Source of the DNA: CAWKEY01 sp963848675
GTDB taxonomy: Bacteria; Pseudomonadota; Gammaproteobacteria; Methylococcales; Methylomonadaceae
Assembly (NCBI GenBank): GCA_963848675.1
Contig: CAWKEY010000015.1
Coordinates: 24,102-88,101, forward strand
Reading direction: 5' to 3'
Length of the DNA: 64,000 nt
Positions 15,768 through 25,308 of this stretch are shown here, one piece after another; the first letter of the stretch is position 1; each line of letters begins with the position of its first letter. A program made the position numbers and the translations under genes. The notes under the pieces were generated by a model. The model searched no databases, was not told the origin of the DNA, and saw only the letters and a list, made by a program, of their open reading frames with translations.

Positions 15768-18398
15768 ATGAAAAAGATTTCCGAAGTTTGCATTCATTTT
15801 CTGGTCGCTCTGGAAAACGGCTTATTGCGTTATCCGAAGACGCTGATTTTGTTGGTTTGCATAAGTTGCGGATTCAGCCTGTTTTACGCGGCCGGCCATT
15901 TGGGCATTGATACGGACACAACCAAAATATTATCGGAGGATTTGCCTTTTCAACAGGATCGAAAACGCTTCCTTGAGGCCTTTCCGCAGGATGATCAGGC
16001 CATATTGGTGGTTGTCGACGCCCAGACACCAGAACAAACCACGCGCGCGCTGGCTTTTCTCGGAGGCCAATTCCGGAATCAAAAGCAGCAGATTCAATCG
16101 GTCTATATTCCCGGCGAAGGGGATTTTTTCGAACGGCATGGCCTGCTGTATCAAGACATTGACGATCTCGAGGAATTGGCCGCCAGGTTGGCGGAAGCAC
16201 AACCTTTTATCGGCACGCTGTCCAAGGACAACAGCCTGAAGGGTTTGCTGTCTATTATCGAACAGGCCATCACCACGGAGGCGCGCGAGTTGCCGGTCGA
16301 TTTGAATCCCTTGCTGGCTAAAATTCGCACAGCGGTTCGGGCCGTGCTGGAAGGCAAAACGTATCAATTGTCCTGGCAGCAGATGATGCTGGGTGAAGAT
16401 CCGCAGCTCTTGAGTACCCAGCGCTTTATCCTGCTCAAGCCGCAACTTGATTTTAACGGGTTGATGCCTGCCGAAAAGCCGCTGGTAGCGGTGCGCACTA
16501 TCGTGGACGCAGCCAAAAAAGCTTTCCCCGGCGTTCAAATACGCTTGACCGGCGAAGTCGTGCTGGAGCATGACGAGCTGGTCAGCGTGACCTACAGCGC
16601 CGAAATGGCCGCGCTGTTTTCCTTTATTCTGGTTGTTTTAGCGTTATCAATCGGCCTGCGCTCAATACGGTTGACATTGATCACGCTCAGCGTTCTGGTG
16701 ATGGGTTTGCTGTTGACCACCGGCTTTGCGGCTCTCGCCATCGGGCATCTGAATATCATTTCTGTCGCCTTTGCAACTTTGTATATTGGCATCGGCGTTG
16801 ATTACGCGATTCAACTATGCCTGCGCTACCGGGAATTATTACAAAAGCAATTGCCGCGGCAGCAGGCGCTGACCGATGCTGTGCACAAAGTGGCGCCCTC
16901 CCTTGCTCTGTGCGCGATTACCACGGCGGCGGGGTTCTTTGCATTCATCCCGACGGCCTATACCGGCGTCTCCGAGCTGGGCATCATCGCCGGCGTGGGT
17001 ATATTGATATCGCTGCTGATTACGCTGACAGCGCTGCCGGCGCTGTTGAAAGTGTTTCCGTTGCAGTATTCGCCGCCGGCCGCGGCAGCCGAGGGTCTAT
17101 TTCCGGATTGGGTTTACCACTTTCCGATGCGGCATGCGGTGCTTGTCAAATGGACGACGCTCGCGCTGATACTTGCGGGCCTCGGCTTGCTGACGCAGGC
17201 CCGCTTCGACATTAACCCGATCAATTTGCGCGATCCCGGCAGCGAGTCTGTCGCCACCTTCAAGGAATTGCTAAAAACCAAAGACACGTCGCCGATGACC
17301 TTAACGGTGCTGGCCAGCACCAAGGAGGAGGCGCTTGCAATGGCACAGCAGCTAAAACAGCTGGAATCGGTTGAAAATGCGCTGACGATTTTCGATTTTA
17401 TTCCCGAGGATCAGGAAGCCAAACTGGCCGTTTTAGAGGATTTATCCGTGGTGATGGGGCTCCGCTTGACGACGTTCCCGCCTGTTTACCAAGATAGCGC
17501 CGACAACAACTTGGCAGCGCTGGAAAAATTTAGACAGGCTATCCACGAGCATTTAAGCGCCAAACCAAGCAGTGGGCTAGCGGAAACCTTGCGCCCGCTG
17601 CGCGATGATCTGGAGCGGCTTATTACGGCGCTGCAATCCGAATCCGCGCCGGCCAGAAAGGTAAAACTGGACAGGCTGCAGTTCAGTTTGCTGGATACGC
17701 TGCCCGATACCATGAACGCGCTGTTAAAAGCCCTGCAAGCCGGGCCTGTCACGATCGATGCGCTGCCCGAAGACTTGAGCGAACGCTGGCTCAGTAAGGG
17801 GGGCATTTACCGGATCATGATCGCGCCCGCCAAGGATCTTAACGATGATAAAAATCTGCGCGCCTTTATTGCCGAAGTCCGGCGGCTGGCGCCCGATGCC
17901 ACGGATTTGCCGGTTATTTATCTGGAATCGGGCAATGCCATCGTGGGAGCCTTTCAACAGGCGCTGGTCAGCGCGCTGGCAGCCATTATCCTGGTTTTGC
18001 TGCTCACTCAACGCAGCAGCAAGGATGCGCTGCTGATCCTTCTGCCCTTGCTGATGACGGCCATCCTGACCGCCGCCTCAACGGTCTTGATGAATAATCC
18101 GTTTAATTTTGCCAACATCATAATCATCCCGCTGCTGTTTGGTCTGGGTGTCGACGGCGGCATCTATATCATGCATCGCTTAAGGAATCCGGATCAGGAG
18201 AGCAGTGTGCTGCACACCAGTACGGCAAGAGGCTTGTTCTTCAGCCAGCTGACCACGCTCTGCAGTCTGGTCAGCATGGCTGTCACGCCGCATCTGGGCC
18301 TGGCAAGCATGGGCAAACTGCTGTCCATTGGCCTGAGCCTGACGATAATCTGCACGCTGGTCGTATTACCGGCATTTGCCCATAGGTTGCGCAGCTGA
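15768..18398 (+). CDS. hpnN: HpnN-like hopanoid RND (MMPL) transporter
   Basis: An 876 aa inner-membrane protein of the MMPL/RND family, thought to move hopanoids to the outer membrane. An N-terminal membrane segment (about 23-45) is followed by GIDTDTTKILSEDLPFQQD, the HpnN-type opening of the first periplasmic loop, and by ERHGLLYQDIDDLEELAARL. Two membrane bundles (about 285-430 and 735-875) flank the second periplasmic loop; YIGIGVDYAIQL and FGLGVDGGIYIMH are the paired GxDYxI-type motifs. AGAGGT lies before the ATG. Placement in hopanoid export rests on these family-level similarities; no other hpn gene is in the window. Confidence 0.85.
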   Translation: MKKISEVCIHFLVALENGLLRYPKTLILLVCISCGFSLFYAAGHLGIDTDTTKILSEDLPFQQDRKRFLEAFPQDDQAILVVVDAQTPEQTTRALAFLGGQFRNQKQQIQSVYIPGEGDFFERHGLLYQDIDDLEELAARLAEAQPFIGTLSKDNSLKGLLSIIEQAITTEARELPVDLNPLLAKIRTAVRAVLEGKTYQLSWQQMMLGEDPQLLSTQRFILLKPQLDFNGLMPAEKPLVAVRTIVDAAKKAFPGVQIRLTGEVVLEHDELVSVTYSAEMAALFSFILVVLALSIGLRSIRLTLITLSVLVMGLLLTTGFAALAIGHLNIISVAFATLYIGIGVDYAIQLCLRYRELLQKQLPRQQALTDAVHKVAPSLALCAITTAAGFFAFIPTAYTGVSELGIIAGVGILISLLITLTALPALLKVFPLQYSPPAAAAEGLFPDWVYHFPMRHAVLVKWTTLALILAGLGLLTQARFDINPINLRDPGSESVATFKELLKTKDTSPMTLTVLASTKEEALAMAQQLKQLESVENALTIFDFIPEDQEAKLAVLEDLSVVMGLRLTTFPPVYQDSADNNLAALEKFRQAIHEHLSAKPSSGLAETLRPLRDDLERLITALQSESAPARKVKLDRLQFSLLDTLPDTMNALLKALQAGPVTIDALPEDLSERWLSKGGIYRIMIAPAKDLNDDKNLRAFIAEVRRLAPDATDLPVIYLESGNAIVGAFQQALVSALAAIILVLLLTQRSSKDALLILLPLLMTAILTAASTVLMNNPFNFANIIIIPLLFGLGVDGGIYIMHRLRNPDQESSVLHTSTARGLFFSQLTTLCSLVSMAVTPHLGLASMGKLLSIGLSLTIICTLVVLPAFAHRLRS

Positions 18399-18585
18399 CA
18401 TGAGTCATTGATGTCAGGCAATGAATTGACTTGAGATCGGTCCGATTTTAAGGGGCTTTCATTGCTCATGGTGAGCAAAAATGTTAGCGTGATAATCAAA
18501 AACTGACTTTCAATGCCAATGCGAGAGCAAAAAATACTTAGATCCTCCCATCTTAATCGGCTCTCCTGCGCGAATACCCACGGCA

Positions 18586-18618
18586 GCTCCCAGGAGGCGA
18601 AGCGGGGAGCCGCTTTGT
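18586..18618 (+). terminator. Possible terminator or leader hairpin before jetA
   Basis: GCTCCC (18586-18591) pairs with GGGAGC (18605-18610) around a 13-base loop, followed by CGCTTTGTTTT. It lies only about 23 bases before the jetA start, so it may end transcripts from hpnN or act as a leader structure for the jet operon. The stem is short, so support is modest. Confidence 0.35.
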
Positions 18619-18640
18619 TTTATGATCCGGGAACTGCAAA

Positions 18641-20107
18641 TTGAGTCTGGACTACGCTACCCTCGACGTGCTGCGTCAAAATCATCCGGCCTGGCGACTG
18701 TTAATGGCGGATCATGCGCCGTTGGTTGCGAGTTTTCTGCAGCGTGTGTTCATTGAGCCCAACGTGCGCGAGATGGCGCAGGCCGATTTGGCCGAGACGC
18801 TGGAAGACGAGTTGTTTGCCCTGCGTGAACGCTTGGGCGCGGAAGCATTTCCCAAATCAGCGCTTGATTACCTCAACGATTGGGCTGGCGCCGACAAGGG
18901 CTGGCTGCGCAAGTTTTACCGCCAAGGTTCGGACGAAGCGCATTTTGACTTGACGGCCTCCACCGAGAAGGCAATTAACTGGCTGGGGACACTGACCGCA
19001 CGTAGTTTTGTCGGTACCGAATCGCGCTTGCTTACGCTGTTCGAGCTGCTCAAACAGATGAGTTCGGGTAGCGAGACTGATCCCAAGCTGCGCATTGCCG
19101 AGCTGCACAAACGGCGCGACGAAATCGATGCCGAGATCGCCTGCATTGCGGCGGGTGACATGCCTTTGCTGGATGACACGGCACTTAAAGACCGCTTTCA
19201 ACAATTCATGCAATTAGCGCGCGAGTTGCTCGGCGATTTTCGCGAGGTGGAGCATAACTTCCGCGGGCTGGATCGACGGGTACGGGAACGCATCGCCCTG
19301 TGGGAAGGCTCCAGTTCAAAAGGTAAAGGCGCGCTGCTTGAAGAAATTATGGGCGAACGCGATGTCATTGCCGACTCCGACCAGGGCAAAAGCTTTCGTG
19401 CCTTTTGGGATTTTCTGATGTCCAGCAGCCGGCAGGAAGAGCTCTCGGGTTTGCTTGCCCAGGTACTGGCCCTGCCTGCTGTCGCCGAACTCAATCCCGA
19501 TGCGCGCACACGCCGCGTCCATTACGACTGGCTGGAAGCCGGAGAGCATACGCAGCGCACAGTGGCGCAGCTTTCGCAGCAATTGCGGCGTTTTCTGGAT
19601 GATCAGGCCTGGCTGGAGAATCGCCGTATCATGGAAATTCTGCACGGCATCGAAGCCAAAGCGCTGGCATTAAGAGCTTGTCCACCGCCGGGAGATTTAA
19701 TGAGCATTGCCGATACGGCAGCAGACATCGAGCTGCCGATAGAGCGGCCGCTGTACACGCCTGCCAGTAAACCATTGATTGCCGATATTGAGCTGGAATC
19801 AGGCGATGTCGCGCTGGATGCGACTGCGCTATATTCCCAGGTGGTGATTGATAGCGCACAATTGGCCAGGCATATCCGTCACACCTTGCAGGATTGTTCG
19901 CAAGTTACCCTGCGAGAACTATGCGATAGGCAGCCGCTGCAGCACGGCCTGGCAGAGCTGGTGGCCTACCTGCAACTCGCCGGCGAACCTTTCAAGGCAG
20001 TAGTCGATGAAAATGTGTGTGAAACCATCGTCTGGCACCGGAAAGAGCCGGACGGCCGGAAATATGTCAAGCAGGCGCATTTGCCGCGCGTGATTTTTGT
20101 GAGATGA
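18641..20107 (+). CDS. jetA: Wadjet component JetA (DUF3375)
   Basis: First gene of a type I Wadjet anti-plasmid system. The 488 aa protein matches DUF3375: it opens LDVLRQNHPAWRLLMADHAP with FLQRVF close behind, and carries SSKGKGALLEEIMGERDVIADSDQG in its middle. In characterised systems JetA is the kleisin-like subunit that bridges the SMC heads, related to MukF. The start is a TTG at 18641, with GGGAA about seven bases upstream; no in-frame ATG gives as complete an N-terminus. Its stop overlaps the jetB start by four bases (ATGA). Family and order are clear. Confidence 0.93.
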   Translation: MSLDYATLDVLRQNHPAWRLLMADHAPLVASFLQRVFIEPNVREMAQADLAETLEDELFALRERLGAEAFPKSALDYLNDWAGADKGWLRKFYRQGSDEAHFDLTASTEKAINWLGTLTARSFVGTESRLLTLFELLKQMSSGSETDPKLRIAELHKRRDEIDAEIACIAAGDMPLLDDTALKDRFQQFMQLARELLGDFREVEHNFRGLDRRVRERIALWEGSSSKGKGALLEEIMGERDVIADSDQGKSFRAFWDFLMSSSRQEELSGLLAQVLALPAVAELNPDARTRRVHYDWLEAGEHTQRTVAQLSQQLRRFLDDQAWLENRRIMEILHGIEAKALALRACPPPGDLMSIADTAADIELPIERPLYTPASKPLIADIELESGDVALDATALYSQVVIDSAQLARHIRHTLQDCSQVTLRELCDRQPLQHGLAELVAYLQLAGEPFKAVVDENVCETIVWHRKEPDGRKYVKQAHLPRVIFVR

Positions 20108-20748
20108 GGATGGCAGAACCCATACTTGAAAGCACTGCGGCACCGGCTGATTTATCAGCCTTGATCATTTTTTTGCTGAAAGGCGTGATCTATCAAGAAG
20201 CCGATGCCAAGGTTTGGAACGCCTTGCTCAACCTGCAAGCCCGGGTGCGCGACTACGTGGCGGTGCTGGGGCTGGAACTGGTGCTGGACGAGTCAGAAGG
20301 CTATGCCTTTTTGCGCTCGCGGCCGGAAAGCGAAGACGATTCCGCAAAACTTCCGCGCCTGGTGGCAAGACGGCCGTTGTCGTTTCCAGTGAGTTTGCTG
20401 CTGGCACTGCTGCGCAAGAAACTGGCCGAATTCGACGCGAGCGAAGGAGATACCCGTCTGGTGCTTACGCGCGATGAAATGGTGGAGCTGATTCGCGTGT
20501 TTTTGCCCGAAACCAGTAATGAGGCCCGCTTGATTGACCAGATTGAAACCCATTTAAACAAGATTGTGGAGTTAGGCTTTCTCAGACGGCTGAAAACAAG
20601 CATTACGCCGCAACCGGGGCAGGCAGCGGTATTCGAGGTGCGGCGCATCCTCAAGGCCTTTGTCGATGCACACTGGCTGGCAGATTTCGATGCCCAACTG
20701 GCGGCGTATCAGGCACACCTCGGCGCAGGTGCAACAGACGATGAGTGA
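20104..20748 (+). CDS. jetB: Wadjet component JetB (DUF4194)
   Basis: A 214 aa DUF4194 protein, the KITE-like (MukE-related) partner that joins the JetA-JetC complex. The opening LIIFLLKGVIYQEADAKVW and the LPRLVARRPLSFPVSLLLAL segment are typical, followed by TRDEMVELIRVFLP and ETHLNKIVELGFLRRL, the winged-helix part. The ATG at 20104 overlaps the jetA stop; a second ATG two codons later is equally possible. The gene ends inside the jetC start (ATGAGTGA). It has no enzyme motif, consistent with a structural role. Confidence 0.92.
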   Translation: MRMAEPILESTAAPADLSALIIFLLKGVIYQEADAKVWNALLNLQARVRDYVAVLGLELVLDESEGYAFLRSRPESEDDSAKLPRLVARRPLSFPVSLLLALLRKKLAEFDASEGDTRLVLTRDEMVELIRVFLPETSNEARLIDQIETHLNKIVELGFLRRLKTSITPQPGQAAVFEVRRILKAFVDAHWLADFDAQLAAYQAHLGAGATDDE

Positions 20749-23700
20749 AATGCAACTGGGCCTGGATTTTGTCGACGATGATGCGCTGTCAGGTTTTCGT
20801 TTGCATCGGCTGGAAGTGTTCAACTGGGGCACTTTCGATGGCCGCATCTGGGTGCTGAATCCGAACGGCAACAATGCCTTGCTCACCGGCGATATCGGCT
20901 CGGGCAAGTCGACGCTGGTGGATGCGGTGACCACGCTACTGCTCCCGGCCAATCGAATCACATACAACAAAGCGGCGGGTGCCGATACGGCAGAGCGTAA
21001 CTTGCGTTCCTATGTGCTCGGGCATTACAAATCCGAACGCAACGAAGTCAGCGGCACCGCCAGGCCGGTGGCACTCCGGGATCACAACAACTATACGGTG
21101 ATACTGGGTGTTTTTCATAACGCCGGCTACGATCAAACGGTAACGCTTGCTCAGGTGTTCTGGATGAAGGATGCACAAGGCCAGCCGGCACGCTTCTTCG
21201 TCGGTGCGGAACGTGATTTATCGATTGCAACGGACTTTGCGCAGTTCGGTTCCGACCTTAGCGCCTTGCGCAAAAAATTAAAGCTTGCCGGCGCCGACTT
21301 GTTCGACAGTTTTCCGCCCTACGGCGCCTGGTTTCGCCGCCGCTTTGGCATTGAAAACGAACAGGCATTAGACCTGTTTTATCGAGCCATTTCGATGAAG
21401 GAGATTAAAAGCATTACCGGGTTCGTGCGCAGCCACATGCTCGAACCTTTTGACATCGCTCCGCGTATCAATGCCTTGATTGCTCACTTCGATGATTTGA
21501 ACCGGGCGCATGAGGCCGTCCTGAAAGCCAAGCGACAAGTGGAGCTGCTGTCGCCGCTGGTTGCCGACTGTCAACGCCATTCATCGCTAATCACGCAAGT
21601 AGACGAGCTGCGCGCCTGCCGGGAAGCGTTGAAAGCCTATTTTGCCGGGTTAAAACGGACGTTGCTGGCAAAGCGTCTGGATGGGCTGAACGAAGATATG
21701 ACGCGGCAAAACGCGCAGGTGGATCGACTGGACGAACGCAAACAGCAGCAACAGCGTGAGGAACGCGAACTGCGGCGCAGCATCGCCGAAAACGGCGGTG
21801 ACCGTATCGCCCGTATTGGTGAAGACATCCTCCACCATGAAGATGAACTGAAGCGGCGCAAACACAAGGCCGAACGCCATGAGCAATTGTTGCATGCACT
21901 GGGGTTGAGCCCGCCGGAAGATGGCGATGCATTTTTGGCCCAGCAGCGGCAATTTGCCGAATTGTTGCAAAAAGCGGAAGCTCGGGAAGCCGAATTGCAA
22001 AACCAACAGAACGAGACTGCAGTGGCGTTTGCCCAAGACCGCGAGCAACACCGGATCCTGCAAGCCGAGATCGACAGCCTGAAAGCGCGGCGCAGCAATA
22101 TCGATGCCCAGCAAATCGCTCTGCGCCGGGCTTTATGTCAAGCATTGACCTTATCTGAAGACGAGATGCCGTTTGCAGGCGAGCTGATTCAGGTGCGCGA
22201 AGAAGAACGCGACTGGGAAGGGGCGGTGGAGCGCATGTTGCGCAACTTCGGTTTGTCGCTGCTGGTACCGGATGCCCATTATGCAGCGGTAGCCGAATGG
22301 GTCGATCGCACCCATCTCAAGGGACGGCTCGTGTATTTTCGGGTGCGTTCGGGTAACCGCGCCGAATTACCCAATCTTCATCGCGATTCACTGGCGTACA
22401 AATTAGCGATTAAACGTGACTCGGCATTTTACGAGTGGCTGGAACGGGAAATCGCCCATCGCTTCGATGTGGCTTGTTGCGCAAATCAGGAACAATTCCG
22501 CCGCGAAACCAAAGCCATTACCCGCGCCGGTCAAATCAAGGCGCCCGGCGAACGCCACGAGAAAGACGACCGTCATCGGCTCGACGATCGTAGCCGCTAT
22601 GTGTTGGGCTGGACCAATACCGAAAAAATAGCGGCGCTGGAAAGTGACGCCAGACGATTGGAAACCGAATTAGCCGAATTGGGCAGCCGTCTCGCCGGCC
22701 TCGAGCATTCGCAAAAAGCCGTCAAAGCCCAATTGGACACGTTGTCCAAACTGGATGAATACCGCGATTTTCGCGAACTCGATTGGCGGCCACTGGCGAC
22801 CGGAATAGCTCGTTTACACGAGGAAAAACGGCAGTTGGAATCGGCCTCCGATTTGCTTAAAGAACTCACTGAGCGATTGAATCGTGTGGTACAAGCGCTG
22901 GCAGATACGGAGCGACAGCTCGAAGAGCATAAAGACAAGCGCTCCAAGACCGAGCAAAAGAAAACCGATGCTGAGGCCTTGCTGCAGCAAATTCAGGCTG
23001 TGCTCGACGATCCCGTCAATGCGATCCACGCGATCCACTTAGAACGCCTGGAATCCATGCGCGGCGAGGCCTTGGGCGAGCATCAACTGACGGTGGAATC
23101 CTGCGACAACCGCGAACGCGACTTGCGCGATTGGTTGCAGGATCGGATAGACCAGGAAGATCAGCGTCTCAAGCGGCTGCGCGACAAGATCATTGATGCG
23201 ATGCGCAGTTACTGCTCGGCTTTCCCGCTCGATACACAAGAAGTCGATGTCGCCATCGAAGCGGCGACCGAATACCAGAGCATGCTTGAAAAGCTGCAAG
23301 CCGATGATTTGCCGCGTTTCGAAGTCCGCTTTAAGGAATTACTGAACGAGAACACCATCCGCGAGGTGGCTAACTTTCAGTCGCAGCTGGCCCGGGAGCG
23401 CGAAACCATCAAGGAACGCATCGATCGCATCAACGACTCGCTGACCCAGATCGATTACAACCCCGGCCGTTATATCCTGCTGGAAGTTCAGCCGGCGCCG
23501 GATGCCGACATCCGCGATTTCCAGTCCGAACTGCGCGCCTGTACCGAAGGCACGCTGACTGGTTCCGAAGATGCGCAATACTCGGAGAGCAAATTTCTGC
23601 AAGTCAAACACATCATCGAACGTTTGCGCGGACGCGAGGGACTATCCGATCAGGATAAGCGCTGGCGAGACAAAGTCACCGATGTGCGCAACTGGTTTAG

Positions 23701-24112
23701 CTTCGGTGCCAGCGAGCGCTGGCGCGAAGACCACAGCGAACACGAACATTACTCGGATTCTGGCGGCAAGTCGGGCGGTCAAAAAGAGAAGCTGGCCTAC
23801 ACGATTTTAGCTGCCAGCCTGGCTTACCAGTTTGGTCTGGAATGGGGCGCGGTGCGGTCGCGCTCGTTTCGTTTTGTAGTCATCGACGAGGCTTTTGGTC
23901 GAGGTTCAGACGAGTCGGCCCAGTATGGGCTGAAGCTGTTTCAGCGCTTGAACCTGCAATTGCTGATTGTTACGCCGCTGCAGAAAATCCATATCATCGA
24001 GCCTTTCGTCTCCAGCGTGGGCTTTGTCCATAACGAAAATGGCAAAGAGTCCAAACTGCGTAATCTATCGATAGAGGAGTACAGCGCCGAAAAGGCGAGG
24101 CTGGTGTTATGA
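20741..24112 (+). CDS. jetC: Wadjet component JetC, SMC-like ATPase
   Basis: A 1123 aa SMC/MukB-like ATPase, the motor of the Wadjet complex. Walker A is GDIGSGKST (50-58) within NALLTGDIGSGKSTLVDAVT. Long coiled coils rich in Arg, Glu and Gln run through most of the middle on either side of a hinge region around residues 500-620. The ABC signature SGGKSGGQKEKLAYTI is near 1007 and Walker B FRFVVIDEAFGRG ends near 1054. The frame extends upstream to 20660, but the ATG at 20741, overlapping jetB by eight bases, gives the family's LHRLEVFNWGTFDG start. In known systems it extrudes DNA loops and senses small circular DNA. Confidence 0.94.
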   Translation: MSEMQLGLDFVDDDALSGFRLHRLEVFNWGTFDGRIWVLNPNGNNALLTGDIGSGKSTLVDAVTTLLLPANRITYNKAAGADTAERNLRSYVLGHYKSERNEVSGTARPVALRDHNNYTVILGVFHNAGYDQTVTLAQVFWMKDAQGQPARFFVGAERDLSIATDFAQFGSDLSALRKKLKLAGADLFDSFPPYGAWFRRRFGIENEQALDLFYRAISMKEIKSITGFVRSHMLEPFDIAPRINALIAHFDDLNRAHEAVLKAKRQVELLSPLVADCQRHSSLITQVDELRACREALKAYFAGLKRTLLAKRLDGLNEDMTRQNAQVDRLDERKQQQQREERELRRSIAENGGDRIARIGEDILHHEDELKRRKHKAERHEQLLHALGLSPPEDGDAFLAQQRQFAELLQKAEAREAELQNQQNETAVAFAQDREQHRILQAEIDSLKARRSNIDAQQIALRRALCQALTLSEDEMPFAGELIQVREEERDWEGAVERMLRNFGLSLLVPDAHYAAVAEWVDRTHLKGRLVYFRVRSGNRAELPNLHRDSLAYKLAIKRDSAFYEWLEREIAHRFDVACCANQEQFRRETKAITRAGQIKAPGERHEKDDRHRLDDRSRYVLGWTNTEKIAALESDARRLETELAELGSRLAGLEHSQKAVKAQLDTLSKLDEYRDFRELDWRPLATGIARLHEEKRQLESASDLLKELTERLNRVVQALADTERQLEEHKDKRSKTEQKKTDAEALLQQIQAVLDDPVNAIHAIHLERLESMRGEALGEHQLTVESCDNRERDLRDWLQDRIDQEDQRLKRLRDKIIDAMRSYCSAFPLDTQEVDVAIEAATEYQSMLEKLQADDLPRFEVRFKELLNENTIREVANFQSQLARERETIKERIDRINDSLTQIDYNPGRYILLEVQPAPDADIRDFQSELRACTEGTLTGSEDAQYSESKFLQVKHIIERLRGREGLSDQDKRWRDKVTDVRNWFSFGASERWREDHSEHEHYSDSGGKSGGQKEKLAYTILAASLAYQFGLEWGAVRSRSFRFVVIDEAFGRGSDESAQYGLKLFQRLNLQLLIVTPLQKIHIIEPFVSSVGFVHNENGKESKLRNLSIEEYSAEKARLVL

Positions 24113-25308
24113 ACTGGACCAGGCCGGCCGGCTTGCGCGCCCAGGTACAAAAGCTGTGGGATCGGGGGGAACTGCTGGCTAGTCTTATCAGTGGCCAGTC
24201 GTTATTCCCGAGACGATTGGTGTTTAAGGCGCCTACGGCTGCCGAGATGTCCAGCCGATTTGACGAAGTGCGCGCCTGGATCAGTGAAATTCGGCAGATG
24301 CCGCATTGCCGGGTGCAGATGCGCGAATTCAAACACCACCTGTTCGGTACAAACACGATACCCCACGAGGCCTGGGTCGAGTCTTTTGAAGAGGCCTTGG
24401 CGTTGATTGGCAAGCAGCGGGATGCCGCTCGTTTTGGTTCGCTAATTGACTTAACCGGGCAGCGCCAACCGCAACTATTGAACTGGCTGGCGAAGCGTCC
24501 GCTGCGTGGGCTGGAACTGGCCAATGACTGGCGCCGCTTGTTAGGCATTGTGGCCTGGCTGTTAAACCATCCGCGACCCGGCGTGTATCTCCGGCAGGTG
24601 GATATTCCCGGCGTACACAGCAAGTTCATCGAAAGCTATCGCGGTGTGTTGATTGAGTTGCTGGATGCCGTGTTACCTGCAGAGAGCATTGATCCGGCAG
24701 CCGTTGGCGTGAGTCAATTCGCTCAGCGTTATGGATTTCTCGACAAGCCGGTGCGCATCCGCTTCCGTATTCTCGATGCTGAGCACGCCCTGTTGCCGGG
24801 CAATCGTCTGCAGGACATCACGCTCGATGCCGAAAGTTTTGCCCGGCTAGATGCATCGGTCTCACGCGTTTTCATTACCGAAAACGAGATCAACTTCCTG
24901 GCCTTTCCGCAGGTAGAAGACAGTCTGGTGATTTTCGGTGCGGGTTACGGTTTCGAGATGTTCCGCAAAGCCGAATGGCTTTCGCGTTGCAGCATGCATT
25001 ATTGGGGTGATATTGACACCCACGGCTTCGCGATTCTCAATCAGCTCCGCAGCCAGTTCGATCATGTCGAATCGTTTTTAATGGATCGCAACACTTTATT
25101 GGCGTTTGAAACACTCTGGGGCGAGGAAGAGAAACAGACAGTTCGCGATTTGCCCATGTTGACTGCAGAGGAAAGTGCGCTTTACGATGATTTGCGAGAT
25201 AACCGGATACGCAAGAACCTGCGGCTTGAGCAGGAAACAATCGGCTACGGCTGGGTCGAGTCCGCGCTATTGGCGCTCGTGCCCGTTCAACCAACAAACC
25301 GCAGTTAG
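24109..25308 (+). CDS. jetD: Wadjet component JetD, TOPRIM nuclease
   Basis: A 399 aa nuclease subunit (DUF3322/DUF2220 layout) related to archaeal topoisomerase VI and Spo11. The TOPRIM metal site is visible: a glutamate in VFITENEINFLAF (near 257) and the D-x-D of GDIDTHG (near 301-303). The N-terminal half, with IPGVHSKFIESYRGVLIELL, is the DNA/partner-binding part. The ATG overlaps the jetC stop (ATGA). JetD cuts plasmid DNA once the SMC part has trapped it. The last codons, NRS plus the stop, lie within the left end of a MITE-like repeat, so insertion altered the extreme C-terminus; the nuclease core is intact. Confidence 0.93.
   Translation: MNWTRPAGLRAQVQKLWDRGELLASLISGQSLFPRRLVFKAPTAAEMSSRFDEVRAWISEIRQMPHCRVQMREFKHHLFGTNTIPHEAWVESFEEALALIGKQRDAARFGSLIDLTGQRQPQLLNWLAKRPLRGLELANDWRRLLGIVAWLLNHPRPGVYLRQVDIPGVHSKFIESYRGVLIELLDAVLPAESIDPAAVGVSQFAQRYGFLDKPVRIRFRILDAEHALLPGNRLQDITLDAESFARLDASVSRVFITENEINFLAFPQVEDSLVIFGAGYGFEMFRKAEWLSRCSMHYWGDIDTHGFAILNQLRSQFDHVESFLMDRNTLLAFETLWGEEEKQTVRDLPMLTAEESALYDDLRDNRIRKNLRLEQETIGYGWVESALLALVPVQPTNRS

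Noticed and set aside
15930..16571. Long antisense frame inside hpnN.
   Set aside because: No motifs or ribosome site; it is a shadow of the transporter gene.
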